From: DASVFB01 sp963766345
GTDB taxonomy: Bacteria > Actinomycetota > Thermoleophilia > Gaiellales > Gaiellaceae
Reading direction: 5' to 3'
DNA length: 64,000 nucleotides
Assembly (NCBI GenBank): GCA_963766345.1
Contig: CAVXZL010000007.1
Location: 3,575-67,574 of the forward strand
Shown here: positions 9,710 to 17,983 of the stretch, piece by piece
Position numbering within the stretch: position 1 is the stretch's first letter
Layout of the letters: every line of letters starts with the position of its first letter
Notes under the pieces: model-generated
The model's database searches: none
Seen by the model: only the letters and a program-made list of their open reading frames with translations
Told to the model about the DNA's origin: nothing
Translations under genes and position numbers: made by a program

Positions 9710-10282
9710 GTGGCTCGGGATCTCGCGCACCTGTCCGACGAAGCGGTCGTCGCGCTCGCGGCACGCTCGGACGACAGCGCGCTCGCCGAGCTGTACGACC
9801 GCTTCGGGCGAGTCGTCTACGGGCTCGCGCTGCGGATGCTGCGCGACCGCTCGCTCGCTGAGGACGCCGTGCAGGATGTGTTCCTCGACGTCTGGCGCAA
9901 CGCGCACCGGTTCATGCCGGAGCGCGCGAAGGCGTCGACGTGGATCCTCACGTTCGCGCACCGCCGCGCCGTCGACATCGTGCGCCGCGAGGAGCGGCGC
10001 CGCGCGGACACGCTCGAGCTCGCGCCGGAGCCGGTCGGCAACGCGAGCGACGAGAACGCGTGGCTGCGCCTCGAGCGCGAGCGCGTGCAAGCCGCGCTGA
10101 AGCAGCTACCGGATCCGCAGCGGGAGGCGCTCGAGCTCGCGTACTACGGAGGCTTCACCCAGTCGGAGCTCGCGGAGAGGCTGGGACAACCCGTGGGTAC
10201 CATCAAGAGCAGGATGTTCACCGGCCTCGCGCGGCTTCGCGAGTTGCTGGGAGAGGCCGAGGAGATGGCATGGAGTCACTGA
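9710..10282 (+). CDS. ECF RNA polymerase sigma factor, SigK-like
   Basis: 190 aa from GTG 9710. Region 2 spans about 15-85 (ALAELYDRFGRVVYGLALRML, AEDAVQDVFLDVWRN) and region 4 about 120-180 (LPDPQREALELAYYGGFTQSELAERLG, GTIKSRMFTGLARLREL). It directs RNA polymerase to a small set of stress promoters. The next gene, overlapping by 13 bp, is its probable RskA-type anti-sigma, so activity should be held off until a membrane signal arrives. An in-frame ATG at 9674 would add 12 residues; the GTG is preferred because of the TACGCT box and a GGGAG site upstream. Divergence from the DUF4331 operon makes that operon a candidate target. Confidence 0.9.
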   Translation: MARDLAHLSDEAVVALAARSDDSALAELYDRFGRVVYGLALRMLRDRSLAEDAVQDVFLDVWRNAHRFMPERAKASTWILTFAHRRAVDIVRREERRRADTLELAPEPVGNASDENAWLRLERERVQAALKQLPDPQREALELAYYGGFTQSELAERLGQPVGTIKSRMFTGLARLRELLGEAEEMAWSH

Positions 10283-10965
10283 CGCTGCACGACTACACCG
10301 CCGCGTACGCGCTCGACGCCCTCGACCGCGAGGAGTCCGCGCGCTACGAGGAGCACCTCGCGACGTGTGAGCAATGCCAGGAGCAGCTCGCGCAGCTGGG
10401 CGGCGCCGCAGGTGCCCTCGCGTTCGCGGTCGAATCACCGGTTCCGCCGCCGGAGCTCCGCGCGCGGATCCTCGACGCGGCCCGCGACGAGCGGCCGAAC
10501 GTCCGGCCGCTGCGCCCGCGCTGGCTGCCGGCTGTCTACGGCGTTGCCGCCGTTGCCGCCGTCGCGGCGATCGGCCTGGGGATCTGGTCGGTCGACCTGT
10601 CGCGCTCGCTCGACCGCGAGCGCAGCGCGCGCCAGGGGCTCCAGAAGGCCATCGCGAGCCCGACCGCAGCGGTCGTGCGCGTGAGCGGCCAGCGCTCGGG
10701 GACGCTCCTCGTGGCACCGAACGGGAACGGGACGCTGATCGTCTCGCAGCTTCCGAAGGCTCCGAAGGGCCGCATCTACGAGGCCTGGGTGATCAAGGAC
10801 AACATGCCCGTGCGCGCCGGCACGTTCCCCGGCGGCGGGGACACGATCATCATCCCGCTCGACCGGCGCGTGCCCCGGGGCGCGATCGTCGCCGTGACGC
10901 TGGAGCCGAAGCCGGGCGGGGACGCGCCGCAGGGCAAGATCGTCCTGCACTCGCAGCCCGTCTAA
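10270..10965 (+). CDS. RskA-type membrane anti-sigma factor
   Basis: 231 aa. The cytosolic N-terminus carries the zinc-binding anti-sigma motif H-x3-C-x2-C (HLATCEQC, about residues 32-39). One membrane helix lies at about 92-112 (PAVYGVAAVAAVAAIGLGIW), and the extracytoplasmic RskA domain follows (YEAWVIKDNMPVRAGTF, VAVTLEPKPGG). It would bind the sigma factor encoded just upstream and release it after regulated proteolysis. The 13-bp overlap with the sigma gene supports matched synthesis. The signal sensed is unknown. Confidence 0.9.
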   Translation: MESLTLHDYTAAYALDALDREESARYEEHLATCEQCQEQLAQLGGAAGALAFAVESPVPPPELRARILDAARDERPNVRPLRPRWLPAVYGVAAVAAVAAIGLGIWSVDLSRSLDRERSARQGLQKAIASPTAAVVRVSGQRSGTLLVAPNGNGTLIVSQLPKAPKGRIYEAWVIKDNMPVRAGTFPGGGDTIIIPLDRRVPRGAIVAVTLEPKPGGDAPQGKIVLHSQPV

Positions 10966-10981
10966 AACTCCGCAGCCGCAC

Positions 10982-10987
10982 TACGAT
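10982..10987 (+). promoter_or_regulatory. Leaderless-type -10 box (TACGAT) for the PBP gene
   Basis: TACGAT lies 7 nt before the TTG start at 10995, in the 29-bp gap after the anti-sigma stop. No convincing ribosome site is present, so a transcript starting at or next to the TTG is likely. Confidence 0.5.
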
Positions 10988-10994
10988 AGGCGGC

Positions 10995-13469
10995 TTGCTG
11001 TTCCGCAAACGCGCACAGCGCAAGCGGCGCCGTATCCGGAAGCTGCGCCTCTTCGCGCTCCTGATCGTTCTCCTCCTCGTCTCGGCGGCGTCGTTCTCGG
11101 CCGGGCTGATCACGGCGATCGCGGGACAACTTCCCTCGCTCGACCCGCGGCGCGCGCAGGCCGGCGAGGTGGACGGCTACGTGTACGCCGACAACGGGCA
11201 CGCGATCCTCGCCGTGCTCCGCGGCAAGGAGGCCCGCGAGCTCGTCGGCTGGAACGACATCTCTCCGTGGATGAAGCACGCGATCGTCGACGTCGAGGAC
11301 AAGCGCTTCTACGAGCACCGCGGCGTCGACTTCCACGGCATCGCGCGCGCTCTCTGGGAGGACGTCCGCCACAAGAGCACCGTGCAGGGCGGCTCGACGA
11401 TCACGCAGCAGTTCGTCAAGAACGCGCTCGTCCACAACGAGCGGACGATCTCGCGCAAGCTCAAAGAGGCGGCGCTCGCCTGGCAGCTCGAGTCCGGGCC
11501 GCGGCACTGGTCCAAGATCCGGATCCTCACCGCGTACCTCAACACCATCTACCTCGGCAACGGCGCGTACGGGGTCGAGACGGCGTCGAAGGCGTACTTC
11601 GGCCACAGCGCGAAGACGCTGAACCTTGCGGAAGCGGCGTTGCTCGCCGGCATCCCGGAGGATCCGTCGCGCTGGGATCCCGTCACGCACCCGCGCGCTG
11701 CGAAGGCGCGGCGCCGCACCGTCCTGCTCACGATGCTCGAGCAGGGGCACATCACGCACGCCGACTTCGTGCGGGCGAACCGCGCGCCGCTGCCGAAGCC
11801 CGAGGACGTGCGGCTGCCGACGAGCCAGAACCTCAAGGCGCCGTACTTCACGAACTACGTCAAGCAGCTGCTCGTCGACCGCTACGGATCCTCGACCGTG
11901 TTCGGCGGAGGCCTGCGCGTGCGCACGTCCATCAACCTGCGGGTGCAGCAGGACGCGCGCGACGCGATCGCGAAGTGGCTCGACTGGACCGGCGCGCCGA
12001 GCGCGGCCCTCGTCGCGATGGACCCGCGCGACGGCCGAGTGCTCGCGATGGTCGGAGGCGAGAACTACCGCCAATCGCAGTTCAATCTCGCGGTGCAGGG
12101 CGAGCGGCAACCGGGCTCGTCGTTCAAGCCGTTCGTTCTCGCGACCGCGCTCGAGCAGGGAATCGCCCCGGGCACGACCTTCGTCTCGAGGCCGATCACG
12201 CTGTTCCTCGACGGAACGTCGTGGCCGGTCGAGAACTACGAAGGGTCGTACCTCGGCACGATCGACCTGCAGCAGGCCACGATCCACTCGGACAACAGCG
12301 TGTTCGGCCAGCTCACGAAGGCGGTCGGCCCGAACAACGTCGTGCACACCGCGCACCGCCTCGGCATCGCGAGCCCGCTGCGGCCCTACCTGTCGATCGG
12401 GCTCGGCGCGCAGGCGGTCAACCCGCTCGAGATGGCGCGGGCATTCAGCGCGTTCGCGAACGGCGGCTTTCGCATCGACGGCTCCTTCAAGCGGATCGCG
12501 AACCGGCCGCGCGCGATCCTCGCCGTCGGCGGCAAGAGCGCGGAGACGCTCCACTGCGGCGACAAGCACGTGACGTGCAACTCGGTCCGGTCGCGCCGCG
12601 TCCTCCGCGAGGACACCGTTGCGGCGGAGAACTCGATCCTGCAGCGCGTCGTCACCGAGGGAACGGGCATGCGCGCGGCACTGCCGGACCGTCCTGCGGC
12701 AGGCAAGACGGGCACGACCGAGAACTACGGCGACGCGTGGTTCGTCGGCTACACGCCACAGCTCGTCACAGCCGTCTGGGTCGGCTATCCGAACAAGCTC
12801 GTGCCGATGACGAACCAGTTCCACGGCGATGCCGTCGCCGGCGGGACGTATCCCGCGATGATCTGGAAGACGTTCATGCAGCGCGCGCTTCGCGAGCCCG
12901 CCGTTCACGAGGGCACCCAGGTGAAGTACTTCGCGTCGCCGCCGGCGATGTACGGAACGACCGAGAACGTCGTCCTGCGCGACGGGAAGCTCCAGCTCGA
13001 CAACGGCGTCTGCCGCAACACGTTCTCGGCCGAGATCCTCCCGAGCCACGTGCCGGAGCGCGCCGACTGCAAGCCGAACGAGGTCGAGGTCCCGAGCGTC
13101 GTCGGCCAGCCCGTCAGGCTCGCGCTGCAGACGCTCGTCGCGTCGCCGCTCACGCCCTCGTACGTCTACAAGCCGGCGAAGGCGGGACAGCGGCTGGGCG
13201 TCGTCCTCGCGCAGTACCCGAAGAAAGGCAGGCTGACGTCCTACGACCGCGTGATGCTCGTCGTCCCGCGTGCGACCCACGGCGTCGTGCCGAAGGTCGT
13301 CGGCTTGAAGCTGACGAAGGCTCGGCAGCGACTGCGGAAGCTGAACCTCGACCCCCTCGTCACGGGCCTCACCGACGGCGACCCCGGCCGCGTGCTCGCG
13401 CAGAGACCGCGCGCCGGCGTCGCGGCGGCGGCGAACATGACGGTGAAGCTCGTCGTCGGCCGCGCTTGA
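10995..13469 (+). CDS. Class A penicillin-binding protein with PASTA domains
   Basis: 824 aa bifunctional peptidoglycan synthase. A basic cytosolic tail and membrane anchor (about 18-42) lead into a GT51 glycosyltransferase with Glu101 in EDKRFYEHRG and GGSTITQQ at 132-139. The transpeptidase follows with SSFK (Ser375, Lys378), SDN at 432-434 and KTG at 571-573. Two PASTA repeats close the C-terminus (about 690-824). It polymerises and cross-links lipid II outside the membrane, and PASTA domains bind muropeptide or nascent wall. The TTG at 10995 is the only start codon before the anchor. The downstream gene starts inside its stop (TTGA). Confidence 0.93.
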   Translation: MLFRKRAQRKRRRIRKLRLFALLIVLLLVSAASFSAGLITAIAGQLPSLDPRRAQAGEVDGYVYADNGHAILAVLRGKEARELVGWNDISPWMKHAIVDVEDKRFYEHRGVDFHGIARALWEDVRHKSTVQGGSTITQQFVKNALVHNERTISRKLKEAALAWQLESGPRHWSKIRILTAYLNTIYLGNGAYGVETASKAYFGHSAKTLNLAEAALLAGIPEDPSRWDPVTHPRAAKARRRTVLLTMLEQGHITHADFVRANRAPLPKPEDVRLPTSQNLKAPYFTNYVKQLLVDRYGSSTVFGGGLRVRTSINLRVQQDARDAIAKWLDWTGAPSAALVAMDPRDGRVLAMVGGENYRQSQFNLAVQGERQPGSSFKPFVLATALEQGIAPGTTFVSRPITLFLDGTSWPVENYEGSYLGTIDLQQATIHSDNSVFGQLTKAVGPNNVVHTAHRLGIASPLRPYLSIGLGAQAVNPLEMARAFSAFANGGFRIDGSFKRIANRPRAILAVGGKSAETLHCGDKHVTCNSVRSRRVLREDTVAAENSILQRVVTEGTGMRAALPDRPAAGKTGTTENYGDAWFVGYTPQLVTAVWVGYPNKLVPMTNQFHGDAVAGGTYPAMIWKTFMQRALREPAVHEGTQVKYFASPPAMYGTTENVVLRDGKLQLDNGVCRNTFSAEILPSHVPERADCKPNEVEVPSVVGQPVRLALQTLVASPLTPSYVYKPAKAGQRLGVVLAQYPKKGRLTSYDRVMLVVPRATHGVVPKVVGLKLTKARQRLRKLNLDPLVTGLTDGDPGRVLAQRPRAGVAAAANMTVKLVVGRA

Positions 13470-14005
13470 CGTTTCGCTACTGCGACGAGAGCGACTACGG
13501 GTTCGGCTGGATCGCCGAGGAGCGCGTGGCGCGGACGTCTCACGCGCTTGCCGTCGAGGGACGCGTGTGGCTGTTCGACGCGGTGCTGTGGCCGGACGCG
13601 CTCGAGCGGGCGCGCTCCCTCGGCGAGCCCGCCGCCGTGATCCAGCTGCTCGACCGGCACAACCGTGACTGCGCGGCCGTCGCGGCGCAACTCGGCGTCC
13701 CGCACCTGCGTCTTCCGGATCGCGTCGACGCACCGGTCGAGCTCGTCAGCGTCGTGAACATGCCGCTGTGGCACGAGCGCGCGCTCTGGTGGCCCGAGCG
13801 GCGGGTCCTCGTCGCCGCCGACGTGCTCGGGACGGTGGGCTACTTCACGCCACGCGGCGCGGCCCTCGGTGTGCATCCGTTCCTCCGTCTCTTTCCGCCG
13901 AAGCGCCAGCTCGGGCGCCTCGATCCCGACGTCGTGCTCGTCGGCCACGGCGAGGGCGTGCGCGACGCGTCGGCGGCGTTTCGCAAAGCGCTTCGCATCC
14001 GCTGA
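13466..14005 (+). CDS. Degenerate metallo-beta-lactamase-fold-like protein
   Basis: 179 aa, TTG start overlapping the PBP stop by 4 bp (TTGA). The layout resembles a short MBL-fold protein: AAVIQLLDRHNRDC where active enzymes have THxHxDH, VLVAADVLGTVGYF where the metal-binding Asp strand lies, and VLVGHGEGV like the final GHG turn. The central His/Asp metal ligands are mostly missing, so enzymatic activity is doubtful. No signal peptide is seen. Coupling to a cell-wall synthase is visible; a functional link is inference. Confidence 0.55.
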   Translation: MTFRYCDESDYGFGWIAEERVARTSHALAVEGRVWLFDAVLWPDALERARSLGEPAAVIQLLDRHNRDCAAVAAQLGVPHLRLPDRVDAPVELVSVVNMPLWHERALWWPERRVLVAADVLGTVGYFTPRGAALGVHPFLRLFPPKRQLGRLDPDVVLVGHGEGVRDASAAFRKALRIR

Positions 14006-14071
14006 GCAAAACCCGCGGCGCGAGGCATGAGAACATGCGCCGACCGAACGTCCCCGACCAGGAGGGGGAAC

Positions 14072-16033
14072 ATGGACGTTCACGCGAACGACTGGTCGGA
14101 GCTCGCCGGCCGCCTCGCCAACAACTACGGCGAGGCCTTCGAGCCCGACCGGAGGAAGGAACTTCGCCCGAAGCTCGTCCGCATCTTGACGCGCGAGCTC
14201 GGAGACGTCGAGCGCGACCACGTGGTCGCGTCGCTCGACGACGTGCTGCGCCGGACGAAGGTCACGATCGACTGGAACCGGTTCCTCTGCGTCATCCTGT
14301 CGTCGCTGCCCGGCAAGTGGACGAAGCTGACGAACAACCCGGGCTTCAACGCGAGCACGATGCTGCTCCTCCTGGACGGCACGGTGATGTGCCAGCAGGA
14401 GGGCGGCCTCAACTGGAAGAAGCTGACGCCCGATTCGAGCGGCAGCTATCTCAACGGCACGTGGAGCGACCTCGCGCCGATGCACTGGACGCGCCGTTAC
14501 TACGCGTCGGCCGTCCTCAAGGACGGTCGCGTCTTCGTCTCCGGCGGCGAGTACAGCAACGCCGGCAGCGAGACGAACAAGTCCGAGATCTACGACCCGC
14601 GCACGGACACGTGGACGGAGATCTCGCCGCCGCCCGGCTTCGGCAGGGTGGGCGACGCAGCGTGCGCCGTGTTGCCGGACGGCCGCGTTCTTCTCGGTCA
14701 CATCGACTCGACGAAGACCGCGATCTACGACCCGGTCACCGACACGTGGACGGCCGGGCCGCTGAAGCAGGTCTCGTCGTCGGAGGAGAGCTGGGTGCTG
14801 CTGCCGGACGACACCGTGATCACCGTTCGCTGCAACAGCTCGCAGCGCGCCGACAAGTACGACGCCGCCGGGAACACGTGGGTGAGCGCGGGCACGCTGC
14901 CCGTGAACCTCATCGAGATCGCGTCGTCGGAGATCGGCGCCGGCGTGCTGCTCTACGACGGACGCGCGTTCTTCTCCGGCGCGACGGGTCACACCGGGCT
15001 CTACACGCGGCCGGCGATCGCCACCGACCCGGGCACCTGGGCGGCAGGGCCCGACTTCCCGGCCGACTCGTCGGGCCGGACCGTCGGCTGCAAGGACACG
15101 CCGTCGTGCCTCCTGACGAACGGCCGCGTGCTCGTCGCGGCAGGGCCGGTCGACGGCGTCAGAAACCACTGGCTCACGCCGACGATGTTCCACCTGTTCG
15201 ACGGCAGCGGGTCGATCACCCGCATCTCGGATCCGCCGAACGCGACGGACGTGCCGTACATCGGCCGCATGCTGCTCGTGCCGACGGGTCAGGTGCTCTT
15301 CGCCGCGCAGACGAACGCGATCTACGCGTACTCGTACTTCTCGTGCCCCGACCCCGCCTGGCGTCCGCAGATCACGTCGGCGCCGCCGCTCGTACGCCCG
15401 GGCCTGTCGTACTCCGTGAGCGGGCAGCGGTTCAACGGCCTGTCGCAGGCCGTCGGCTACGGCGACGACGCTGCCGCGGCGACGAACTATCCGCTCGTTC
15501 GCATCCGGCATCACGCGAGCGGCCGAGTTCGCTACTGCCGCACGTTCGGACACTCCACGATGGGCGTCGCGACCGGTTCGACGACGGTCTCGACGAACTT
15601 CGCCGTGCCCTCCAACATCGACGAGGGACCGTCAGAGCTGTGCGTCGTCGCGAACGGCATCTCGTCGCCGTGCGTGCCGATCGACGTGGAGTCGTTCCAC
15701 CTCCCGTTCCACGACTGGGAGGCGTGGGCGCGCCTGATCGGCAGCCTCGCCGACGGCGACCTTTGGGTGCTCGGCCCGAACGGCCCGATCCCGGTCGATC
15801 CGTGGGGGCCGAAAGTCGCGCGCGAAGCGGGCGCCGCGCAGAAGAAGGCGCTCGACGGGCTGAGGACGCTCGAGAAGCTCGGGAAAGAGGTCTTCGCCGA
15901 GCGCCGCGGCGAAGCGCTCGAGGTCGAGGTCGCACCCGACGAGGGGAGCGAGGAAGCCGACGAGGACGAAGACCAAGACAAAGGCGCGGCGAAGCCGACG
16001 CAGCGCCGCGGCACGACGAAGAAGAAGAAGTAG
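14072..16033 (+). CDS. Kelch-repeat beta-propeller protein (galactose-oxidase-like)
   Basis: 653 aa with an excellent AGGAGGGGG site before ATG 14072. Residues about 1-85 are a helical N-domain. Kelch repeats follow, with diagnostic GG plus tyrosine/tryptophan spacing (DGRVFVSGGEYSNAG, EIYDPRTDTWTEI, AIYDPVTDTWTAG). A later Ig-like segment (ITSAPPLVRPGLSYSVSGQ) resembles the C-terminal domain paired with galactose-oxidase propellers. The tail after about 600 is rich in Glu/Asp and ends in lysines. No signal peptide is clear. The copper-radical residues of galactose oxidase were not identified, so an enzymatic role is unproven. Confidence 0.75.
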   Translation: MDVHANDWSELAGRLANNYGEAFEPDRRKELRPKLVRILTRELGDVERDHVVASLDDVLRRTKVTIDWNRFLCVILSSLPGKWTKLTNNPGFNASTMLLLLDGTVMCQQEGGLNWKKLTPDSSGSYLNGTWSDLAPMHWTRRYYASAVLKDGRVFVSGGEYSNAGSETNKSEIYDPRTDTWTEISPPPGFGRVGDAACAVLPDGRVLLGHIDSTKTAIYDPVTDTWTAGPLKQVSSSEESWVLLPDDTVITVRCNSSQRADKYDAAGNTWVSAGTLPVNLIEIASSEIGAGVLLYDGRAFFSGATGHTGLYTRPAIATDPGTWAAGPDFPADSSGRTVGCKDTPSCLLTNGRVLVAAGPVDGVRNHWLTPTMFHLFDGSGSITRISDPPNATDVPYIGRMLLVPTGQVLFAAQTNAIYAYSYFSCPDPAWRPQITSAPPLVRPGLSYSVSGQRFNGLSQAVGYGDDAAAATNYPLVRIRHHASGRVRYCRTFGHSTMGVATGSTTVSTNFAVPSNIDEGPSELCVVANGISSPCVPIDVESFHLPFHDWEAWARLIGSLADGDLWVLGPNGPIPVDPWGPKVAREAGAAQKKALDGLRTLEKLGKEVFAERRGEALEVEVAPDEGSEEADEDEDQDKGAAKPTQRRGTTKKKK

Positions 16034-16038
16034 GCGCG

Positions 16039-16174
16039 CGGCGGACCGGCCGGCTCGGAGAGCGCGAGCCGGCCGGTCCGTGCCGCAACGCTGTTTTCTG
16101 GCTAGAGCGTGGTTACGACTGTCGGCGGAACGGACGGCTGAGAAAGCGCGAGCCGGCAAGCCCGTACCGCCACG
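16039..16174. repeat. Imperfect 52-bp direct repeat (terminator copy inside aag 3' end)
   Basis: 16039-16090 and 16123-16174 align without gaps at 42 of 52 positions. The first copy contains the kelch terminator hairpin. The second lies in the last codons of the glycosylase gene, where the stem is partly decayed. Offset 84 bp. Confidence 0.7.
16042..16080 (+). terminator. Strong 16-bp hairpin between convergent genes
   Basis: Perfect stem CGGACCGGCCGGCTCG with a 7-nt loop, starting 8 bp after the kelch gene stop and facing the convergent glycosylase gene. No T-run follows, as is common in very GC-rich actinobacteria. Confidence 0.75.
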
Positions 16175-16685
16175 GGAGCTCGGTCGCCTTCGTGATGCCG
16201 ATCCGCGGGCCGCGCACGACCTCGCGCTCGCGGTCGCGCGGCTGCAGCTCGAACGGCGGCTCGTCGAGCGCGAGGCCGTCGTGCTCGCGTGTCACGCCGA
16301 GCGCCTGGCACAGCCGCCCCGGCCCCGCGCACAGCAGCCGGTCGTCGCCGACGCCACGTCGCGCGCGCATCGTGTCGAGTCCGTGCGTCGGCTCGAGCGC
16401 GCGGACCAGCACCGCGTTCGCAACGCCGACGTCCTCGCAGACGAAGTTCAGGCACCAGTGGATCCCGTACGACCGGTAGACGTACGCGTGCCCCGGCGGG
16501 CCGAACATCGACGCGTTGCGCTCGGTCCTGCCGCGGAAGCCGTGTGCAGCCGGGTCCTCGTGGTCGTACGCTTCGACCTCGACGATCACGCCGCCGACGC
16601 CGTCGACGAGGAGCGTGGCGCCGATCAACTCGGGCGCGATGTCGTGCACCGAGCGCGCGAAGAACTCACGCGTGAGCTGCCTCAC
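16113..16685 (-). CDS. 3-methyladenine DNA glycosylase (AAG/MPG family)
   Basis: 190 aa base-excision repair enzyme removing alkylated purines. Family motifs are visible: ELIGATLLVDGVGGVIVEVEAY with the catalytic Glu in VEVEAY, HGFRGRTERNASMFGPPGHAYVYRSYGIH, and CAGPGRLCQALGV. The GTG start at 16685 overlaps the upstream MFS stop by 4 bp (GTGA). The last 15 or so residues derive from a copy of the neighbouring terminator sequence (see the repeat at 16039-16174), so the C-terminus may be recently altered. It converges with the kelch gene. Confidence 0.92.
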   Translation of the reverse strand: MRQLTREFFARSVHDIAPELIGATLLVDGVGGVIVEVEAYDHEDPAAHGFRGRTERNASMFGPPGHAYVYRSYGIHWCLNFVCEDVGVANAVLVRALEPTHGLDTMRARRGVGDDRLLCAGPGRLCQALGVTREHDGLALDEPPFELQPRDREREVVRGPRIGITKATELPWRYGLAGSRFLSRPFRRQS

Positions 16686-17983
16686 GTGAGCTTGTCCCGC
16701 TTCGCGTCGTAACGGAGCAATGCGGGAAAGAGCGCGGCGACGACGAGCGTGCCGACGACGCAGAGAAGCCCGCCCGACACGATCGAGAAGCGAAGGCTCG
16801 TCAGCGACGCGACGAGGCCCGCCTCCACGTTGCCGAGCGTCGGCGCGCTCGCGACCTGCATGAACTCGATCCCCGTGAGCCGTCCCCGCATGGCCTCCGG
16901 CGTCGCGCTCAACATGATCGTCGCGCGGAAGACGGCGCTGATGTTGTCGGCCGCGCCCGCGACGGCGAGCAGCACGAGCCCGGCCCACAGCGTGTCGGTG
17001 AAGCCGAACGCCGCGATGGCGATCCCCCACCCCGCCGCGGCGATCGCGACTGCGAGTCCCTGGCGGCGCACGTGCGGGATCCAACCGGACGCGAGCGACG
17101 AGACGAGCGCGCCCGCGTACGGCGCGGCGTACATGTAGCCGACGAGCGCGGGATCGCCGTACTTGTGCGTCGCGATGGCGGGGAACAGGGCCATCGGCAT
17201 CCCGAAGACCATCGCGTTGACGTCCACGAGCATGAAGCCGAGGACGACGGGCTGGTGCACGACGTAGCGAAAGCCCTCGGCGATCGAACGAAGGCTGGGA
17301 CGATCCGCGTCGGCGACGGGCGCGATCTTCGGCAGCGCGAAGATGCTCGCGATCCCCGCGATGAAGGTGACGAGGTCGAAGGCGTACGTCGCCGTGAGGC
17401 CGGCGACGCCGATGAGCACGCCGCCGAGCGCGGGGCCGCCGACGGAGGCGAACGAGCCGGAGATGCTCTCGAGCACGAGTGCGGCCGACAGCTGCTCCGG
17501 CGGCACGAGCCGCGGCGTGATCGAGCGCATGCCGCCGACGCCGAGGCAGAAGAACGACGCGGAGAAGAACGCGAGCACGAAGCACGCCCAGACCTGCGGG
17601 CTCGGCACAGCGGCATTGACGACGAGGCCGATCCCGGTCGCAGCCATCCCGAACTGGGTCCAGATCAGGAGCCGCCGCCGGTCGACTGCGTCCGCGAGCG
17701 CGCCGCCGAGCAGCGTCAGCGTGACGAGCGGTACGAGCTCCACGAACGAGATCGCGGCGACCGCGAGCGTCGATCCGGTCAGCTGGTAGATCTGGTACGG
17801 CAGCGCGACCTGTGCGACGCCGCTGCCGAGGTCCTTGGCGGCCTGTCCGAGCCAGAACCAGCGAAAGGCTGGCGCCTCGCGGATCGGCGCAAGGTCGATC
17901 GCGAGCCGGGCGAAGCGCTCGCGGACACCCGGGCCCTCGAGGCCCGGCGGTGATTCGTCGACGCGGCGGGGGTCTTCGCTCAG
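16682..17983 (-). CDS. MFS transporter, EntS/DHA3-like, with unusual start
   Basis: 433 aa in the frame shown, with about 12 hydrophobic segments and the loop 2-3 motif GGALADAVDRRRLL. The sequence homologous to MFS helix 1 (FRWFWLGQAAKDLGSGVAQVALPYQIYQL) lies upstream of the first in-frame GTG (17743), so that GTG cannot be the true start. No ATG, GTG or TTG exists between the upstream gene stop and helix 1. The only position matching the overlap style of this operon is CTG at 17983 (CTGA over the stop at 17982-17980). The substrate is unknown. The 3' end overlaps the glycosylase start. Confidence 0.75.
   Translation of the reverse strand: MSEDPRRVDESPPGLEGPGVRERFARLAIDLAPIREAPAFRWFWLGQAAKDLGSGVAQVALPYQIYQLTGSTLAVAAISFVELVPLVTLTLLGGALADAVDRRRLLIWTQFGMAATGIGLVVNAAVPSPQVWACFVLAFFSASFFCLGVGGMRSITPRLVPPEQLSAALVLESISGSFASVGGPALGGVLIGVAGLTATYAFDLVTFIAGIASIFALPKIAPVADADRPSLRSIAEGFRYVVHQPVVLGFMLVDVNAMVFGMPMALFPAIATHKYGDPALVGYMYAAPYAGALVSSLASGWIPHVRRQGLAVAIAAAGWGIAIAAFGFTDTLWAGLVLLAVAGAADNISAVFRATIMLSATPEAMRGRLTGIEFMQVASAPTLGNVEAGLVASLTSLRFSIVSGGLLCVVGTLVVAALFPALLRYDAKRDKLT

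Noticed and set aside
10962..13733. A 923-codon open frame antisense to the PBP gene
   Set aside because: High GC leaves few stops in antisense frames; the composition is Arg/Ala-rich with no motif, while the plus strand has full PBP motifs.
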